Assembly (NCBI GenBank): GCA_023512835.1
Contig: CM042090.1
Location: 14,493,617-14,557,616, forward strand
From: Taxillus chinensis
Lineage: Eukaryota; Streptophyta; Magnoliopsida; Santalales; Loranthaceae
Direction: 5' to 3'
DNA: 64,000 nucleotides
Shown here in pieces: positions 47,741-60,040 of the stretch; the stretch's first letter is position 1; each line of letters opens with the position of its first letter. A program made the translations under genes and the position numbers. Below the pieces are notes generated by a model, which saw only the letters and a program-made list of their open reading frames with translations, searched no databases and was not told the DNA's origin.

Positions 47741-50500
47741 GAATTTTCAGTTAATAATATATGATATAAAAAACAACCCAAAATATAAATATGAAAAATG
47801 TATGCATCCACTACATCCAAAAAAAATTGAATTTGACTCTTTTTTTTGTTTATTATTTGTTTATAATTTAATAAAAAAACAATCGATAAAAAGTTTAGAA
47901 CTTTCAAAAAAGTCCACGTGAAAGAATTTTAAAAGTTTTTATCTTAATTAAATTTGAAATACATAATACAATTTTTGACAAACTTATTTGAAAAATTTTA
48001 GAATTATAACACACATGTACACACACAAAATTAGACTTGGTGTCAAAGATTACATATGTTATTCCTCGATTTAACGCCTTCTGATTTATGATTTTCTTTA
48101 ATGTGTGTATTGTTCTCTATTCTTCCTCTAAAATTCCTTAAAAGGGATGAATAAAATCTTATTTATAAGGGAGTAAAAAGACTTCTATAGAAAAAGAAAT
48201 AAAATAAAATAATAGATATTTTTCTAGAAATTAACATGTGATATGTATATTTGAAAATAAGTCTTTTATATATGGACTTTTATAATGGACCTTTGGGCTT
48301 GATTTGAGCCTTTAAGTCTTAGGTCAGATATGGGCCTTAGGCTGCCAATGAGTCTTGGGCTTTCTTTTAAATGGGTCATTAGAGATGGATTCTGCTCTTG
48401 AAATGGTCATTCAAATTTTAGGTATTTGGAATGCAGTATATTTGAATAAAACTATAGTAATGAACTCCTTTTTTCTCTCAAGGGAATAGTTAGTGAATCT
48501 ATTACGATAGAATTTGAAACTAAAAACTTACACAAAGTGCGTTCGACTTTTAATAAACCCTTGATTATTAATGGATTTGGTAAGTGGTCATCAAGCACTA
48601 GTTGAACATGATAATATGTAATGATTCTAGCCAACTACTTAAATTAAGATTTACATAAAGTGTTTTGGATTTTTATGTAATTAGAAGACGTTAGTTGCTA
48701 CATGTAACAAAATTTTGGTGAGAAGGGTTTGAAATTATTTAGGAATTAATCCCTTTTTTATATGATTTAAATTGGAACAATTACCAAAAAGAGCAATCAT
48801 TTGATGTATAATCATTTGAGAATTTTATTGTAATTTGGAGGAAATATTTTTGTACAGTAATTTCTTAAAAATGATCTCAGTTCGTATTGCTGAAGAGAGT
48901 GGTGAAACCTAAAGAGATGATAATCTATAATTTTCACTACAGTAATGTAGGTGATGAATATTGCATTAGTTATGTAAAACCTCTGAAAGGTAATTTAACA
49001 GTTGTGGTGAAGAAATGTAAATTCAATAAACAAATCAATAAAGCACCCTTCAAATCTAGGTATAAGTTGGTAGTAAGAAGGAAGCCAGAAAATTTGGTCC
49101 CCTAGTAGCTTGTTGCATTTTTTCTTCTATATGCTACATCTTTTCAAACGCCAAACGCAATGACAATATGTAGGATAATAATAATCTAATCCATTACTTG
49201 GATGAAAGTGCACTTTTCTTAATCAATCAGTCAAATAACTCATCTTCAAATACATAGGCTAACAGGATAAACACATTCAACCTCTCAACAATGATTGGGT
49301 ATATTGTTTATTTGTTTTATCAGTACAATTGTTTTCACTCTTTATGTAGGGGAAAATTTTGCAATTACTTTTATGTTTTTTTTTCATTTACTCAAAGTCC
49401 AATCAAGTGTGGTTTTGGTATTATTCAATTGGTGGCAATTTTTCAATCAAACTTAGTTGAATTTAACAAGTCTTAAGACCATACTTGATTATATACTTTG
49501 AAAAGTTCCTTTGTGTGGTTGGTGGGTGTATAAATTTATGAATTTTCTAATGGTTAGATCCAAGGTTTGAATAACCTAACTTGGAAATTTGATAACTCAA
49601 ACTTGAAAGTTAGAGAGATACAAATCACAAAATCGGAGTGGAACCACGTTATTGGATACATATTTGACTTTCAAAATGGACTAAACATATTTAAGAGAGT
49701 GCATAACGAATCTCGAGACGTCTTCTAATGGTATGACCCAAATTTGCGTTCATGCTACTTAGAGGAGGGATAGCGTGAGAAGCATAGCTGGTGCATTAAG
49801 AAGGTTTCATGATAATTCGTGCGAGAGAATCGATGAGAGCTCATTTGGAATTCAGAAGTGTTACTTGGTTAAATGCGGAGAGCACACCGTTAGTTATAGA
49901 TTTGGCAATGAAGATAAAATTTAACTATCCCTACACGAACGGGCCTCTCTTGACTAGTCCAAGATAGAACGAAATTAGTACACGTATGTCCTAAACAGTA
50001 AAACTTGCTTAAATCGGCTTTTTTTGAGTATTGACGATTAAGTGTCACATGAGTTGAAATTTTCATTCCTTGACAATAAGGTGCACCTAGGTAATAAAGT
50101 AAAAATAAAAAAATAAAATAAAAAGTTTGAGTTTAAAAAGAAGTAAACATAAATTTATTTTAAAAAAAACTCACGCAATTTTAATTTTTAAGTTCAGGTT
50201 TAAAAGTTAAAATGTGCATCAAATATTTTTGTTTATTATATGAGATCTGCAATTTTGAGAAGTCAAAACTTTCCGGCCGGGCAACCAAGCAGGTCGGAGC
50301 CTTGGAGCGTGATCCATGAACCCACCCCTATCTTGGACTAAAGTCAACATTGAAGAAGTCAAAGTTTTTGTGTGGCAGCCTTTAGTTACCAGTTACCCCA
50401 CCCCTTTTTTTTATTTTAATTTTCTCATGGCGGGCGAGGACCCCCAAAACCCGAAACGGTTACTTACACCGGTCAGAGGGGATGGCGACGACTCATTCGT
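47740..50500. other. Spacer between CRY1 and the PP2C gene
   Basis: No gene recognised. The block at about 49557-49760 (GGAGTGGAACCACGTTATTGGATACATATTTGACTTTC region) has a diverged relative at about 57090-57180, so it belongs to a dispersed repeat. An open frame at 48887-49105 is lysine- and valine-rich without family resemblance. From about 50280 GC content rises toward the PP2C promoter and leader. Confidence 0.55.
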
Positions 50501-50917
50501 ACTCTCCTACTACTCGTAGCACATCACACCACACCACACCACCTCCATTTCCTCCTGTACCGTACCACCCCCACATTCAATTATTCATCGTCGTCGTCGC
50601 CACCAACACCGACACCGACGCCATCCCCAACACCGTATGAGGAAAGAGAACAATTGCTCGCTTGCTCGCTCTAGGGCTACCTACCTACCTACCTAGCTCC
50701 TCCGTTTAGGCTGTGGATCATCGGTAGGGTGCCACAGATTTCTCTAATTTTTGTTTTTCAAGAATCGAATCTCTCGATCTATCCTATTCTCGCACCTCTA
50801 TTGTTTGTGACGATTCTTGATTGCGCCGTTGGGTGGGTGGCGGTAACTGTTCGATCGGTGAGGCTGGTACTGAGATCGAGCTGGAGAGGTTGGAGGAGTC
50901 GAAGCTCGTTGCGTGTT

Positions 50918-53900
50918 ATGGATAGGATTTGCTGTTTTAATGTTGCCTATTCACAGGTTTGGAATTGATGCGCTGTGAATTTTCGGTGTTAAATTGCGAA
51001 TTTTTTTTTATGCTTTGTGTTGAATTTTGGGGGAATTCAAGCTTGATCTGGTTCTGTAAAACTCGGATGCGCCTATTTACGTGGTCTGTGACTCTGTGTA
51101 GCATATATTGTTAGGATTTTTGATATATTTATTTTTTTATTTGTTTTTTTTTTTTGGTGTTTGGTGTCGTTTTTGGATGCACCGCGGCAGGGTTTTAGGG
51201 AGATTTTTGGTCAACCGGGTGAAATTTTGATGTACTCTGATTATCCGGAAAATCTCGTGAATTCGTGTGGAATTTTGATGTATTATTTCAGTAAAATAAC
51301 GTGCTGAATTCTATGTACTGCAACTAAATCAAAGTTATACACATACATAAATCCGTGCTTCGTTCTGCTGCATTTGTGCATCTGCATAATATTTGTATGC
51401 TATTTTGACCTTATGTTCACACACCTGGTGTACCTTCTTTGGTTAGTTTTCAGGAGGACGAACATCAACTAGCTCTGGTAAAGGAAAAAACCATGAGGGT
51501 TTAGTAAGATATGGCTTCAGCCTAGTAAAAGGGAAGGCAAATCATCCCATGGAGGATTATCATGTTGCTAAGTTTGTGCAAATTGAGGGGCATGAACTTG
51601 GCTTATTTGCTATCTTTGATGGCCATTTGGGAAATGGTGTGCCTGCATACCTACAGAAGCATTTGTTTAACAATATCCTAAAGGATGTACGTGGTTTGTT
51701 TTACAAACTGAAGTGCATGCTTACCCGTGCTATTTGCTGTGTATTAATTTTAAAGAGTTTAGCGTTTTCTTTCCGTTTGGTAGGAAGAATTCTGGGTCCA
51801 CCCTGATAGATCCATCACCAAAGCTTATGAGAAGACCGACCAGGCAATCCTTTCTGGCAGTTCTGACTTGGGGCGAGGTGGTTCTACTGCAGTGACTGCA
51901 ATTCTGATAAATGGTCGTACGTTATGGATAGCCAATGTTGGGGATTCTCGTGCAGTTCTTTCAAAAAGGGGTCAGCCAATACAAATGAGCATAGATCATG
52001 AGCCCAACACTGAACGTGGAAGCATTGAGAATAGTGGCGGCTTTGTTTCAAACATGCCAGGTTTTTATGATACCCATTTCTATTGAAATTTTCTTTTAGG
52101 TACATATGTTGTCCTATGTTGGACATCTACATATGCAACTAGTTTTGGAAGCTTTTTGTAGCTCCAGTTCAAGTAGGGTGCATTTCCCAAGACAGGTGTA
52201 GTAGAAGTTATTTTTCTGCTCGTAACTTCCTGTCTGAAAATGTGTACTGTATATTAGAAACTATAAACCAAAACATGTATCAATCTAAATTTCTTAATTC
52301 AAAACAAAGCGTACACATAGCCCTTCTCTTTCTGGAATCAGAAACTAAAGAACCTTTCTATCTCACTGCCCATGTCAATGATAGATTCCTTCCTTTTCCT
52401 CCCAAATCCAAATGCTTTTGGTGATGCGATTTCTTCTTTCCCCTAATCCTGGCCCAAATTACACCACCTCTGAACTCCCAATCTTCCTTGTCGTGCTCTA
52501 GTTTCCACCAACTTATCCTATGCAATTCACACATCACCAACTTGCATGGACAAGTCACGAGGCTTCTTGCTATGACAGGAGAAGATTGAAAAGAGAGGAA
52601 GTGGTGATTTTTGGACCTACACTTATGGTGTAGGCAGCTTTGGGTTATCGGCTTTAGCCACGAGGAGCTTCCAAGCCTTGAATTCCTTCAGCATGATAAT
52701 ATATTGTTGTCACCCGATTTCATTGCAGCATGATGGAGCTCCTCCTTGCACTCCTTCTTTTTCCTTCCTCTCTTTTGCTGGAATGCTCTTTTTTTTTTCA
52801 TTTAGAATGCTCTTGGGTGTGTTGTTTGTGGAGATGTTGTGTAAGATGTTTTGTGCTGGCTTCTTTGTGTTCTCCTTCTAGCTACACCAAACTGCTCTAA
52901 GCCAAGGCCAAGACACTCATGTCCAAACTGCCAGGGTTCTCCTTTCATGTGCACTGTGCAACACCATGGTCTGCAAGACTCTCTCCCTCTTTTATGCATG
53001 CCTGAACAAAGCAATTACTCTCCATGCGTCAACACCTCGCTCTTAGCTCCACTGATTGTTGGCAGCGCATGCAACACCAAAACACGTCCCATCTCTCTCT
53101 CTCTCTCTCTCCTGCATTTTCAATGAGCATGGTTGTGTCCATGGGGAGGCACGACTGTACCACTCACATTTGACTCTTTTATTTGTCAAATAATAATAAT
53201 AATAATATTAATAGGTGAGCTTTAATGAAAATGGACTTGCTTTTGGGTTTGCCTTATATTTATTTTCTCTGTTTTGGGGTTTTTTTCGGGTTTTTAATGA
53301 TTAATAAATGATAATAATAAAGAAAGATGATGATAATAATAATATATACAACAGTTGCCATTTTGTTCCCTTTTTTAAAATGTTTTTATTACTATTTTAT
53401 TTTAAATCTTTTTTATTAATAATCATAATAATAATAATAATAAAACAATTCCCATATTTTTTTATTCTCTTCTCATTTTTTGAATAATAGAAACAATAAA
53501 CATAAGAACAATAACAACAACAAGACAGAATATCAAGTAAATATCCAGCCAGACAAAATGGGTCTCACATATATGATCCTTAGGCATTGGTGGAGCTGAC
53601 ATGGTGGAGTGGGAGGTAGCACTTCAGAGCACTTTCTATGGCATCATTGCCAAGGTCTTCTTGAAACAAATCTCTGTGGCAATTGTGATTCTGGTGGGGT
53701 TGTGTTCTTTGCTTTTGTGTCTCACTTGCTATTTATGCTGAAACACCATGGATTGGGAGTTCAGAGGTGATGAATTGGGGCCGAGATTGATATTGAGATT
53801 GAAGAGCCACAAAAATCACATCATTGACAGTATTGTGCCCAAAAGGAAGCTAGCAGCCAGAAGGTTCCAGATTCCAGAATGAGATGGGCTAGGTGTATGC

Positions 53901-56387
53901 TTTGTTTTATATTTAGAATTTTAGATTGAGGCTGGTTTTGATTTGTAGTTTCTATATGCAATTCAAAATAAAAGTGTATCCTCATAGTAACCGTATTTCA
54001 TTTTTAGAGTTTATAGACAATTTATGGTCGACTGATGGCTGAATAGAAATATGGGTTAATCTGGCTTGGTTGGTGTTTTAAAATAATTTTTGGGTTGAAA
54101 CTTTCAAGATTACAAACCAAATCAAACCAATCAGTTTTAATCCTAATAATATAGTCTGTTATATGAACTAGGACATGCAGAAAATTTTCTTTAAAGATTC
54201 CTATATAAAATTTTATTTATTTATTTTTTACCGATCATTCTTTTTAAAATATATTATTATAACAGTTGCCTTTTATGGCAGACTTTATGACACTAGGATA
54301 ACTGTCCAGTCTCAATCCACATCATATATGTTTTTGTTTGCAATTTTCTATTATGTTAAATATCAAAATATCTTTGAAGAGATCATTGTTGTATTTACCA
54401 TCAGGATCAACATGTGGTAACTTTTTCAAATATTTGCATTACAAAAGATACACCTATTAATTGTAGGATACTTCAATAAAATTTTAAAATTAAGATGGAC
54501 TAGTTAGATATTGCACCTTGAATTATGCGGAATAAATGAAATGCACAATTCTTAAAACATAATATGGCCTTTATCATATAATTTTCTAATTTTATTTTTT
54601 CAAAAATTATGGCTTTTGTTGGACCTATCATTCCCCTCCATCCATATTTCATTTTATTTCATTAATCCTTATTCTCTCCTCTCACCTCACCTTGCTTGTT
54701 TCCCCATAAAATTGCTTCCCTATCAGAAGATATGAATCAAATGAAAGGACAGGCAGAATTGGAAATATCTGCACTAAAAGTGTAGAGTAGAAATTGGAAA
54801 ATTATTCTGAGATTAACCAACATGGAAATCTAGATAATCAATTTTTCCTCTTGTTTGTTTCTCACTATTGGGTTTTGTGGTTTGTTTTTCCCATAACATT
54901 TTTTTTGCTTTTCAGATAATTTTCCACTCATGTAACAATAAACATGATTTAACTGTTGATTGGCTAGGACACTCGGCTAATTTTTAAGGCTATAATCTAT
55001 CATGGAAATAAAATAAATAGCTTTTTCATTCCCATTGATAGACATCTACTGCAATCTTGTGCTATGTTTAAATGTGCTTCAATGCAGCACCTCTTTTTTT
55101 GAATTTTGTTCTTTGCGCTTTTTCTTTGGCTAATGATAACGTTATTCAAATTCACAACTGCAGATGGGGCATAAGCTGCATAACCATACACTTAAGATTC
55201 TCCTAAACTTTGATTAATTTACTAGGAATAACATTATTGCTGCTGTGGTAACTTATCATTGAGTTCGACTGATAGAAAATAATTCAGTAGGGAAATACTA
55301 ATTTCCCAGCTTTCTTTCCTTCAGTTCATCTGAATGTTGAGGATTTTTAATAGATTTTATATGATCAGTCAGATTTATTATCTTATTCTCTATGCGACAT
55401 TTACTTGTCGGATTGGCAATGTAGATGTGACAATATGTTGTCTCTCAATCCGTCACTTTCATATCCATCGCGGATGGAAAAGTAGTTGAGCAGGTCACAG
55501 GTCCAAATGCTTTGCTCTGCAGTATCATGCAGCTTTTAATTCTAATTATGCTATGATATGGATCCCTAATATGATGTGCATTTGTGAGTGGGGTGAATCC
55601 TTCAATTAATAGATGTCTGCTTGCATTACTTGGCTAGTAAATATAAAGTGGGCAAATTATGCATAAATTTAATGATTCTTTGTGTAAAATTATGTATTGT
55701 GATTACTTCGGGAAAACCTTTTTTTTATTGTGTTACTTAGAATCATTGGCAGGGTGCAGTTTGGGATATCTATTTATGAGTTTTCTTTATTTTGTTTGGT
55801 GGAACTTCACTTGGTCAGTGGTTTATTTCAATGGTGCTTGCAATCCATATTGTTGAGGCCTTTTCATTCCATTTTTCAGGAGATGTCCCCAGAGTCAATG
55901 GACAGCTAGCAGTTTCCCGTGCTTTTGGAGATAAGAGTCTTAAAACTCACTTGCGATCGGATCCTGACGTTCGTAGCGAAGATGTAGATGGTAACACAGA
56001 TATTCTAATCCTTGCCAGTGATGGTCTTTGGAAGGTAAATTTCCATACGGTTGTTCACTGGCATTATTTTGACAGTGACAGCCACAATAATTAAGTGCTT
56101 CGTGAACACCAACCAGACCACCCCACGAGGCACAACAAAACCCATCAGAAATTAGAACGGGAAGCCATGATTGGTTGTTTGCCCTGACTTTTTCCCCAGT
56201 TAATGAGTGCGTATCGAGTCATGGTGTTGTGTTTAATCAAATGTAGGTATTGGCTAATGATGAGGCAATTGAGATTGCAAGGAAGAACAAAGACCCAGAG
56301 AAAGCAGCCAAGCAACTGACTGCTGAAGCATTGAAAAGAGAAAGCAAAGATGATATATCTTGCATTGTTGTTAGATTTAGGGTATAA
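50918..56387 (+). CDS. Protein phosphatase 2C (plant PP2C of the At1g34750 / PIA1-like group)
   Basis: Mn/Mg-dependent Ser/Thr phosphatase. Five exons: 50918-50956, 51447-51686, 51784-52060, 55880-56034 and 56247-56387, all GT-AG, giving 283 residues, the usual size of this short soluble group. The catalytic motifs are in order: HPMEDYHV, FAIFDGHLG (metal-binding D71), GRGGSTAVTA, ANVGDSRAV, DHEP, LAVSRAFGD, ASDGLW (D233) and KDDISCIVV (D272/D273). The short first exon MDRICCFNVAYSQ is joined to FSGGRTSTSS; using the acceptor GGTTAG (ending 51446) keeps the frame, whereas the nearby TTTCAG acceptor would break it. Intron 3 is 3.8 kb and contains a 1.7 kb inverted-repeat element. The exact subgroup and target are not derivable here. 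Confidence 0.93.
52250..53957. mobile_element. Inverted-repeat element (about 1.7 kb) inside PP2C intron 3
   Basis: The left arm (52250-52483) is the diverged reverse complement of the right arm (53751-53957). In the right-arm direction both read GATTGGGAGTTCAGAGGTG, then ATCATTGACA(T/G), GATTCCAGAA, GGGCTA(T/G)GTGTA(C/T)GC, TTTGTTTT, TTTAGATTGA and TAGTTTCTA in order. Arms of about 200-230 bases around 1.27 kb resemble a Mutator-like non-autonomous element, though no 9 bp target duplication was found. The interior is of higher GC than the surrounding intron, has a (CT)n tract at 53092-53112, and no coding region I recognise. Confidence 0.6.
53960..55870. other. Remainder of PP2C intron 3
   Basis: AT-rich intron sequence with no coding similarity recognised. 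The next exon begins at 55880 after a TTTTTCAG acceptor. Confidence 0.55.
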
Positions 56388-56795
56388 AACCCATATAAAC
56401 CACGTTGCTTGTTATATTCCTTGTCTAAAATAAGAGTTAAGGTGACAACATGTGCATAAAGCCATCAGTGGATGAATTTAACAGAATCTGGAAGAAAGTA
56501 TCAAATTGCCAATGATCTGAAAGCAAAACAGAAGACAATGAAGAAGAAAAGGAAGGAGAGGGACAGTTTTCCCCCTACCACTGTAAAGCTGGTTTCCTCC
56601 GTTTGGTTTTTGGTGTTAGATGTTTGATTTCTCTTTTAAAGCAATATTGAGAACCAGATGTATATGGCCTTTTTTCATTTCTTTGTGTAGATAAGAAAAG
56701 TATGCATTTGACTATGAATCAAGCCCTTTTTAGTTAGTGTATTCCAGACAACTACTATATGATACCCCGATTTCTTAATTTTCAGGTTTGTGCAC

Positions 56796-56918
<123 letters not shown>

Positions 56919-57274
56919 CTGCTCTTTTTCGGCCCCCTTTTCTTTGTCTTATTTTTTAACACGTTAATCTAGCTGTCTGAAGACTTTCCTTGTTTGTTAG
57001 TTGTTTCGAATTGGATATGATATCTGGATCAACTAATATGTTATTAGAGTAGGGAGTCCAAGTTTGAGTTATTGGATTTCTGACTCTGATAACATGTTAG
57101 TCCATTCATAAGTAATTTGGAGTGGAATTGTATTGTTGGATACATAATTTGACTTTCAGAGAGCAATAAATGAATTCGGAGAGCCCTTGCATAAATGGTG
57201 TAAGGAGAGACCTTAAGTGATTATTAGAGTATATCTTCTCAGACTACAAGATGTCTTTCATAGTGATCACAAAC

Positions 57275-57582
57275 AGATTAGATGTATCAAGTATGAATTC
57301 AAAGATCAAATAAGAATTCGATGCTCGAATTGACAATTTGATGTTTAGCATGTAATTTAATGCTTGACTTGTAATTCAATGATGAAATAGGAATTCGATG
57401 CTCAAATTGTGAATTTAATATTCAGCTTCTAATTAAATGCTTGGACAACAATTTGATGCTTGGTTAGTAATTTGAAGTTCAAATAGGTAATCTAATGTTC
57501 GGTTTAAGATCTAATGTTGGATAGCAATTTCATACTTGAGTAACTATTCTGATGCTCAAATACCCACTACGATCCTTGGATA
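57275..57582. repeat. Degenerate 19-20 bp minisatellite
   Basis: About 15 tandem units with the rough consensus AATTTGATGCTTGGATTGT. Examples of consecutive units are AATTTGATGTTTAGCATGT, AATTTAATGCTTGACTTGT, AATTCAATGATGAAATAGG and, further on, AATTAAATGCTTGGACAAC, AATTTGATGCTTGGTTAGT. Unit length is 19 or 20 nearly throughout (one of 17). The strongly conserved core is AAT(T/C)(T/C)(G/A)ATG. Confidence 0.75.
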
Positions 57583-57589
57583 CACACTT

Positions 57590-58415
57590 GCCTCATAAAA
57601 TGTTTTACTTACCATATTTATTACTCACGAGTTTTAAGGTAAGATATACAAAGACATGACACTTTGTAATTGGTCAAAGAGTCAATTCATATGCGCATGT
57701 CAATAATATTCTTTTGTTTTGAAGGTATAAGGCAAACGAGTGAAGATTACAAGAAAATTAATTATGCTATTTCAACCATTTTTGAGCATGTCAATGTAAG
57801 TTTGAAGTACTCGTGATAAGTTATTGACTTTCTTTCATTAAATTAGAAGTGGCCCACAACAGGAAAACTCTAAGCCTAAGATCCAAAACCCTAGTTACAG
57901 AACTATTTATATCTAACATTGTTGTCAAGAGAGAGCTTACATATTTTCAAAAAGGATATTTGTAATAATATCGTCATAACGAGTACTTTAATTTTTATCA
58001 CACATTCACATTTGTTCTAGCATATCTCCATAGAATGTGTGTCCATTTGTTCTTCTTGTTAGGTAAAAAAAATTTCCTTCATATGTAAATCAACAAAACT
58101 CTACGATAACCTAGGTAAATCAACAGTTCCATGGTATTTTGTAATACTTGAAATTATTTATGTAAATAATATTTTATAAAACTCTTAATTGTTTTTTGCA
58201 TTTTATTATTATAATTTAAAAAGTTTCAAAAATTTAATCTTATTTGCATACATTTCTAGAGAGGTTTATTCACCCCCCTAGATCTCCCCAATACCTAAAA
58301 AGTGGTATCAAAATAATTTTACATTCCTTGTAGAGATCCAATGGAGGGAGAAATTAGTATCGCTGCCATCAATACCAACAACGTCAATGTCAATGTTTAA
58401 CCTAACTCACGTGAG
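57590..58415 (+). mobile_element. Remnant of a Ty1-copia-type element: LTR end, primer site and gag start
   Basis: The string TTTATTCACCCCCCTAGAT near 58266 resembles the usual 3' end of copia LTRs. It is followed by TGGTATCA at 58303-58310, which matches the initiator-tRNA-Met primer-binding motif (TGGTATCAGAGC), with the rest mutated. The ATG at 58341 begins MEGEISIAAI, a typical position and style for a copia gag start, but stops after 19 codons. No pol sequence or second LTR is present, so this is a truncated fossil; the left limit is uncertain. Confidence 0.5.
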
Positions 58416-58419
58416 TTTA

Positions 58420-58575
58420 GATCCTCTACAGCTATTGCATGGTGTAGTACATTAAAATGATATAGTTTTAATATTTTTAAAAAAAATGCATATCAAAATA
58501 GCATAGTTTTAATATAAAAAAATATCAAAATAATACAGTTTTAATGGACTACGTCATGCAGTAACTATAGAGGAT
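58420..58575. mobile_element. MITE-like hairpin next to the copia remnant
   Basis: The left end GATCCTCTACAGCTATTGCA, continuing to GTACATTAAAA, is mirrored by the right end, TTTTAATGGACTACGTCATG, continuing to CTATAGAGGATC. Arms are about 45 bases and the middle is A/T-rich with TAGTTTTAATAT words. It begins 20 bases after the end of the truncated gag frame. Confidence 0.7.
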
Positions 58576-58579
58576 CCTA

Positions 58580-59830
58580 ATTCGACTTATGTGACCTAAG
58601 TCCTAGTACTTTCCATATTTTTCAAATGGTGTATTTAATGCTTGTCAACTCATCGTTGATGGTTGTTATGCCCCAAATGTTTAGTCTTATCCTATACAAA
58701 GCCATCCCATTGCATTAACATCCTCTCCTCTCACTTTTGAAATTCAAAACTCGTAACTTTTGTCTTTAAACTCTCAACTGGGTCTTTACCCTCAATTTGA
58801 TAAATCTCTCTCCCTCTTGTTTCCTTTTCTTTGTGCACCCTCAATGGCACCAAAGACCACTGCTGATTTCTATCAAGTTACTATAGGACATATTATTTAA
58901 CTACGACTCGCTCGCATAAACTCTTTTTTCCCTGGCTACAAGAGATTTAGGCTTTGGTGACCTAATATTACTTCATATTCTTTATATTGTCTCTAATGCT
59001 TATAGCTTATATTTGGAGGAGGCGACCTAATATTAGTTAATTGTACCAAGCTTAAGTATGTGTTTCTCAGTGTGACATTATTCAAAATGATGCCCTTGCA
59101 TTAATGTTGCATCTCACTTTATGAAACTTGATTCTAACGAGACAATTGTTTCCTCAATACCCACCTCTACCCAAATTGTAGTTAATGGGTTCAAAATATT
59201 GTAAGCAAGATAACCCAAAATGTGAACCAAATACATGTGTCATGTAAGTGAAGGGTAGTAAGCAATAGACCACTTGCCTAAATTTTGATAGAACAAGCCT
59301 TTTAGTTTTCACGTATGGGGTGCTCTACAGCACCTTTAAGAATCTTAAACTCACAAAAGCTCTTTACCCCATTGGATTTCAAATTTCCTCTCCTAAGACA
59401 CATTAGTAAAAAAACTACTTATGTTGCAAGATTTGATTGGATGATGTTTCATAATATAGATAGGTTGTGTATGTGAGAAGTTTTTTTCTATAGTTTATAT
59501 GAAAAATACTTATGTTATATTAGGCTCCTTGTTGATAGGACCTTCTACCTACACCCCGATTATTTAAATAAAAAGTGAAATTGAACTTATTGGATCGTTT
59601 AAAAACAAATTGGATACTTTTATGTTTTTAAAATATTTTTTTAGTTTAAGAATACAATATTTAATTGAGATTTATGTTTTTAACTCCCATAAAAAAAATA
59701 AAATAAGAAGGCAGGCATTTGTGTTCTCATACTGTTTTAAAACAGAATAATAAAGGCAATGTTTTCTATTTCTTGTTTCAATGTTTTTAAACTATTTTTA
59801 AAAATAATAATAATAATAATAATAATAACC
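58580..59830. other. Gene-free spacer
   Basis: No gene or clear repeat identified; an (AAT)n tract lies at 59805-59828. Possibly further degraded retroelement sequence following the copia remnant. Confidence 0.4.
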
Positions 59831-59837
59831 CGGCACC

Positions 59838-60040
59838 CAAGCCCATATAGTAGTAAACACTAAACATCACGGAGCCAAGCCCATTATTGGGCCAAGCCCG
59901 GCGGCATATGAACAACAATGAATGTGTGTGATAGGGTTTTTAGGGCTGGTTCGCTGTACCCTCTCTATATATACTCTTTTATCGGCACACAGTTGCTACG
60001 TCGATTCCTTTCCTTGGTGCTGCTGCTATGGGCTACGAAG
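59838..60040 (+). promoter_or_regulatory. Promoter-like segment with site II / telo-box motifs and a 13-nt coding start
   Basis: Several GCCCA/TGGGC (site II type) words occur at 59838-59900 (AAGCCCAT twice, TTGGGCCAAGCCCGG). A reverse telo-box (TAGGGTTTTTAGGG) follows at 59932-59945, then a TATATATA box at about 59964-59971. This order is typical of plant ribosomal-protein and other housekeeping promoters. A first ATG at 60028 opens MGYE and after 13 bases meets the strong donor G|GTACGT. I could not find a matching second exon within the next kilobase, so the gene may be truncated, or my reading may be wrong. Confidence 0.4.

Noticed and set aside
48887..49105. 72-codon lysine/valine-rich open frame
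   Set aside because: It starts with TTG, has no ATG context, no resemblance to a family I know, and lies in repeat-rich spacer; probably a chance frame.
51447..51455. Alternative PP2C exon 2 acceptor at TTTTCAG (51453)
   Set aside because: It would start exon 2 out of frame with both exon 1 and the conserved GGRTSTSSGKGK segment.
52678..53126. Open frames in the interior of the PP2C intron element
   Set aside because: Short frames rich in Cys/Ser/Leu, without conserved motifs, on both strands; no supportable gene.
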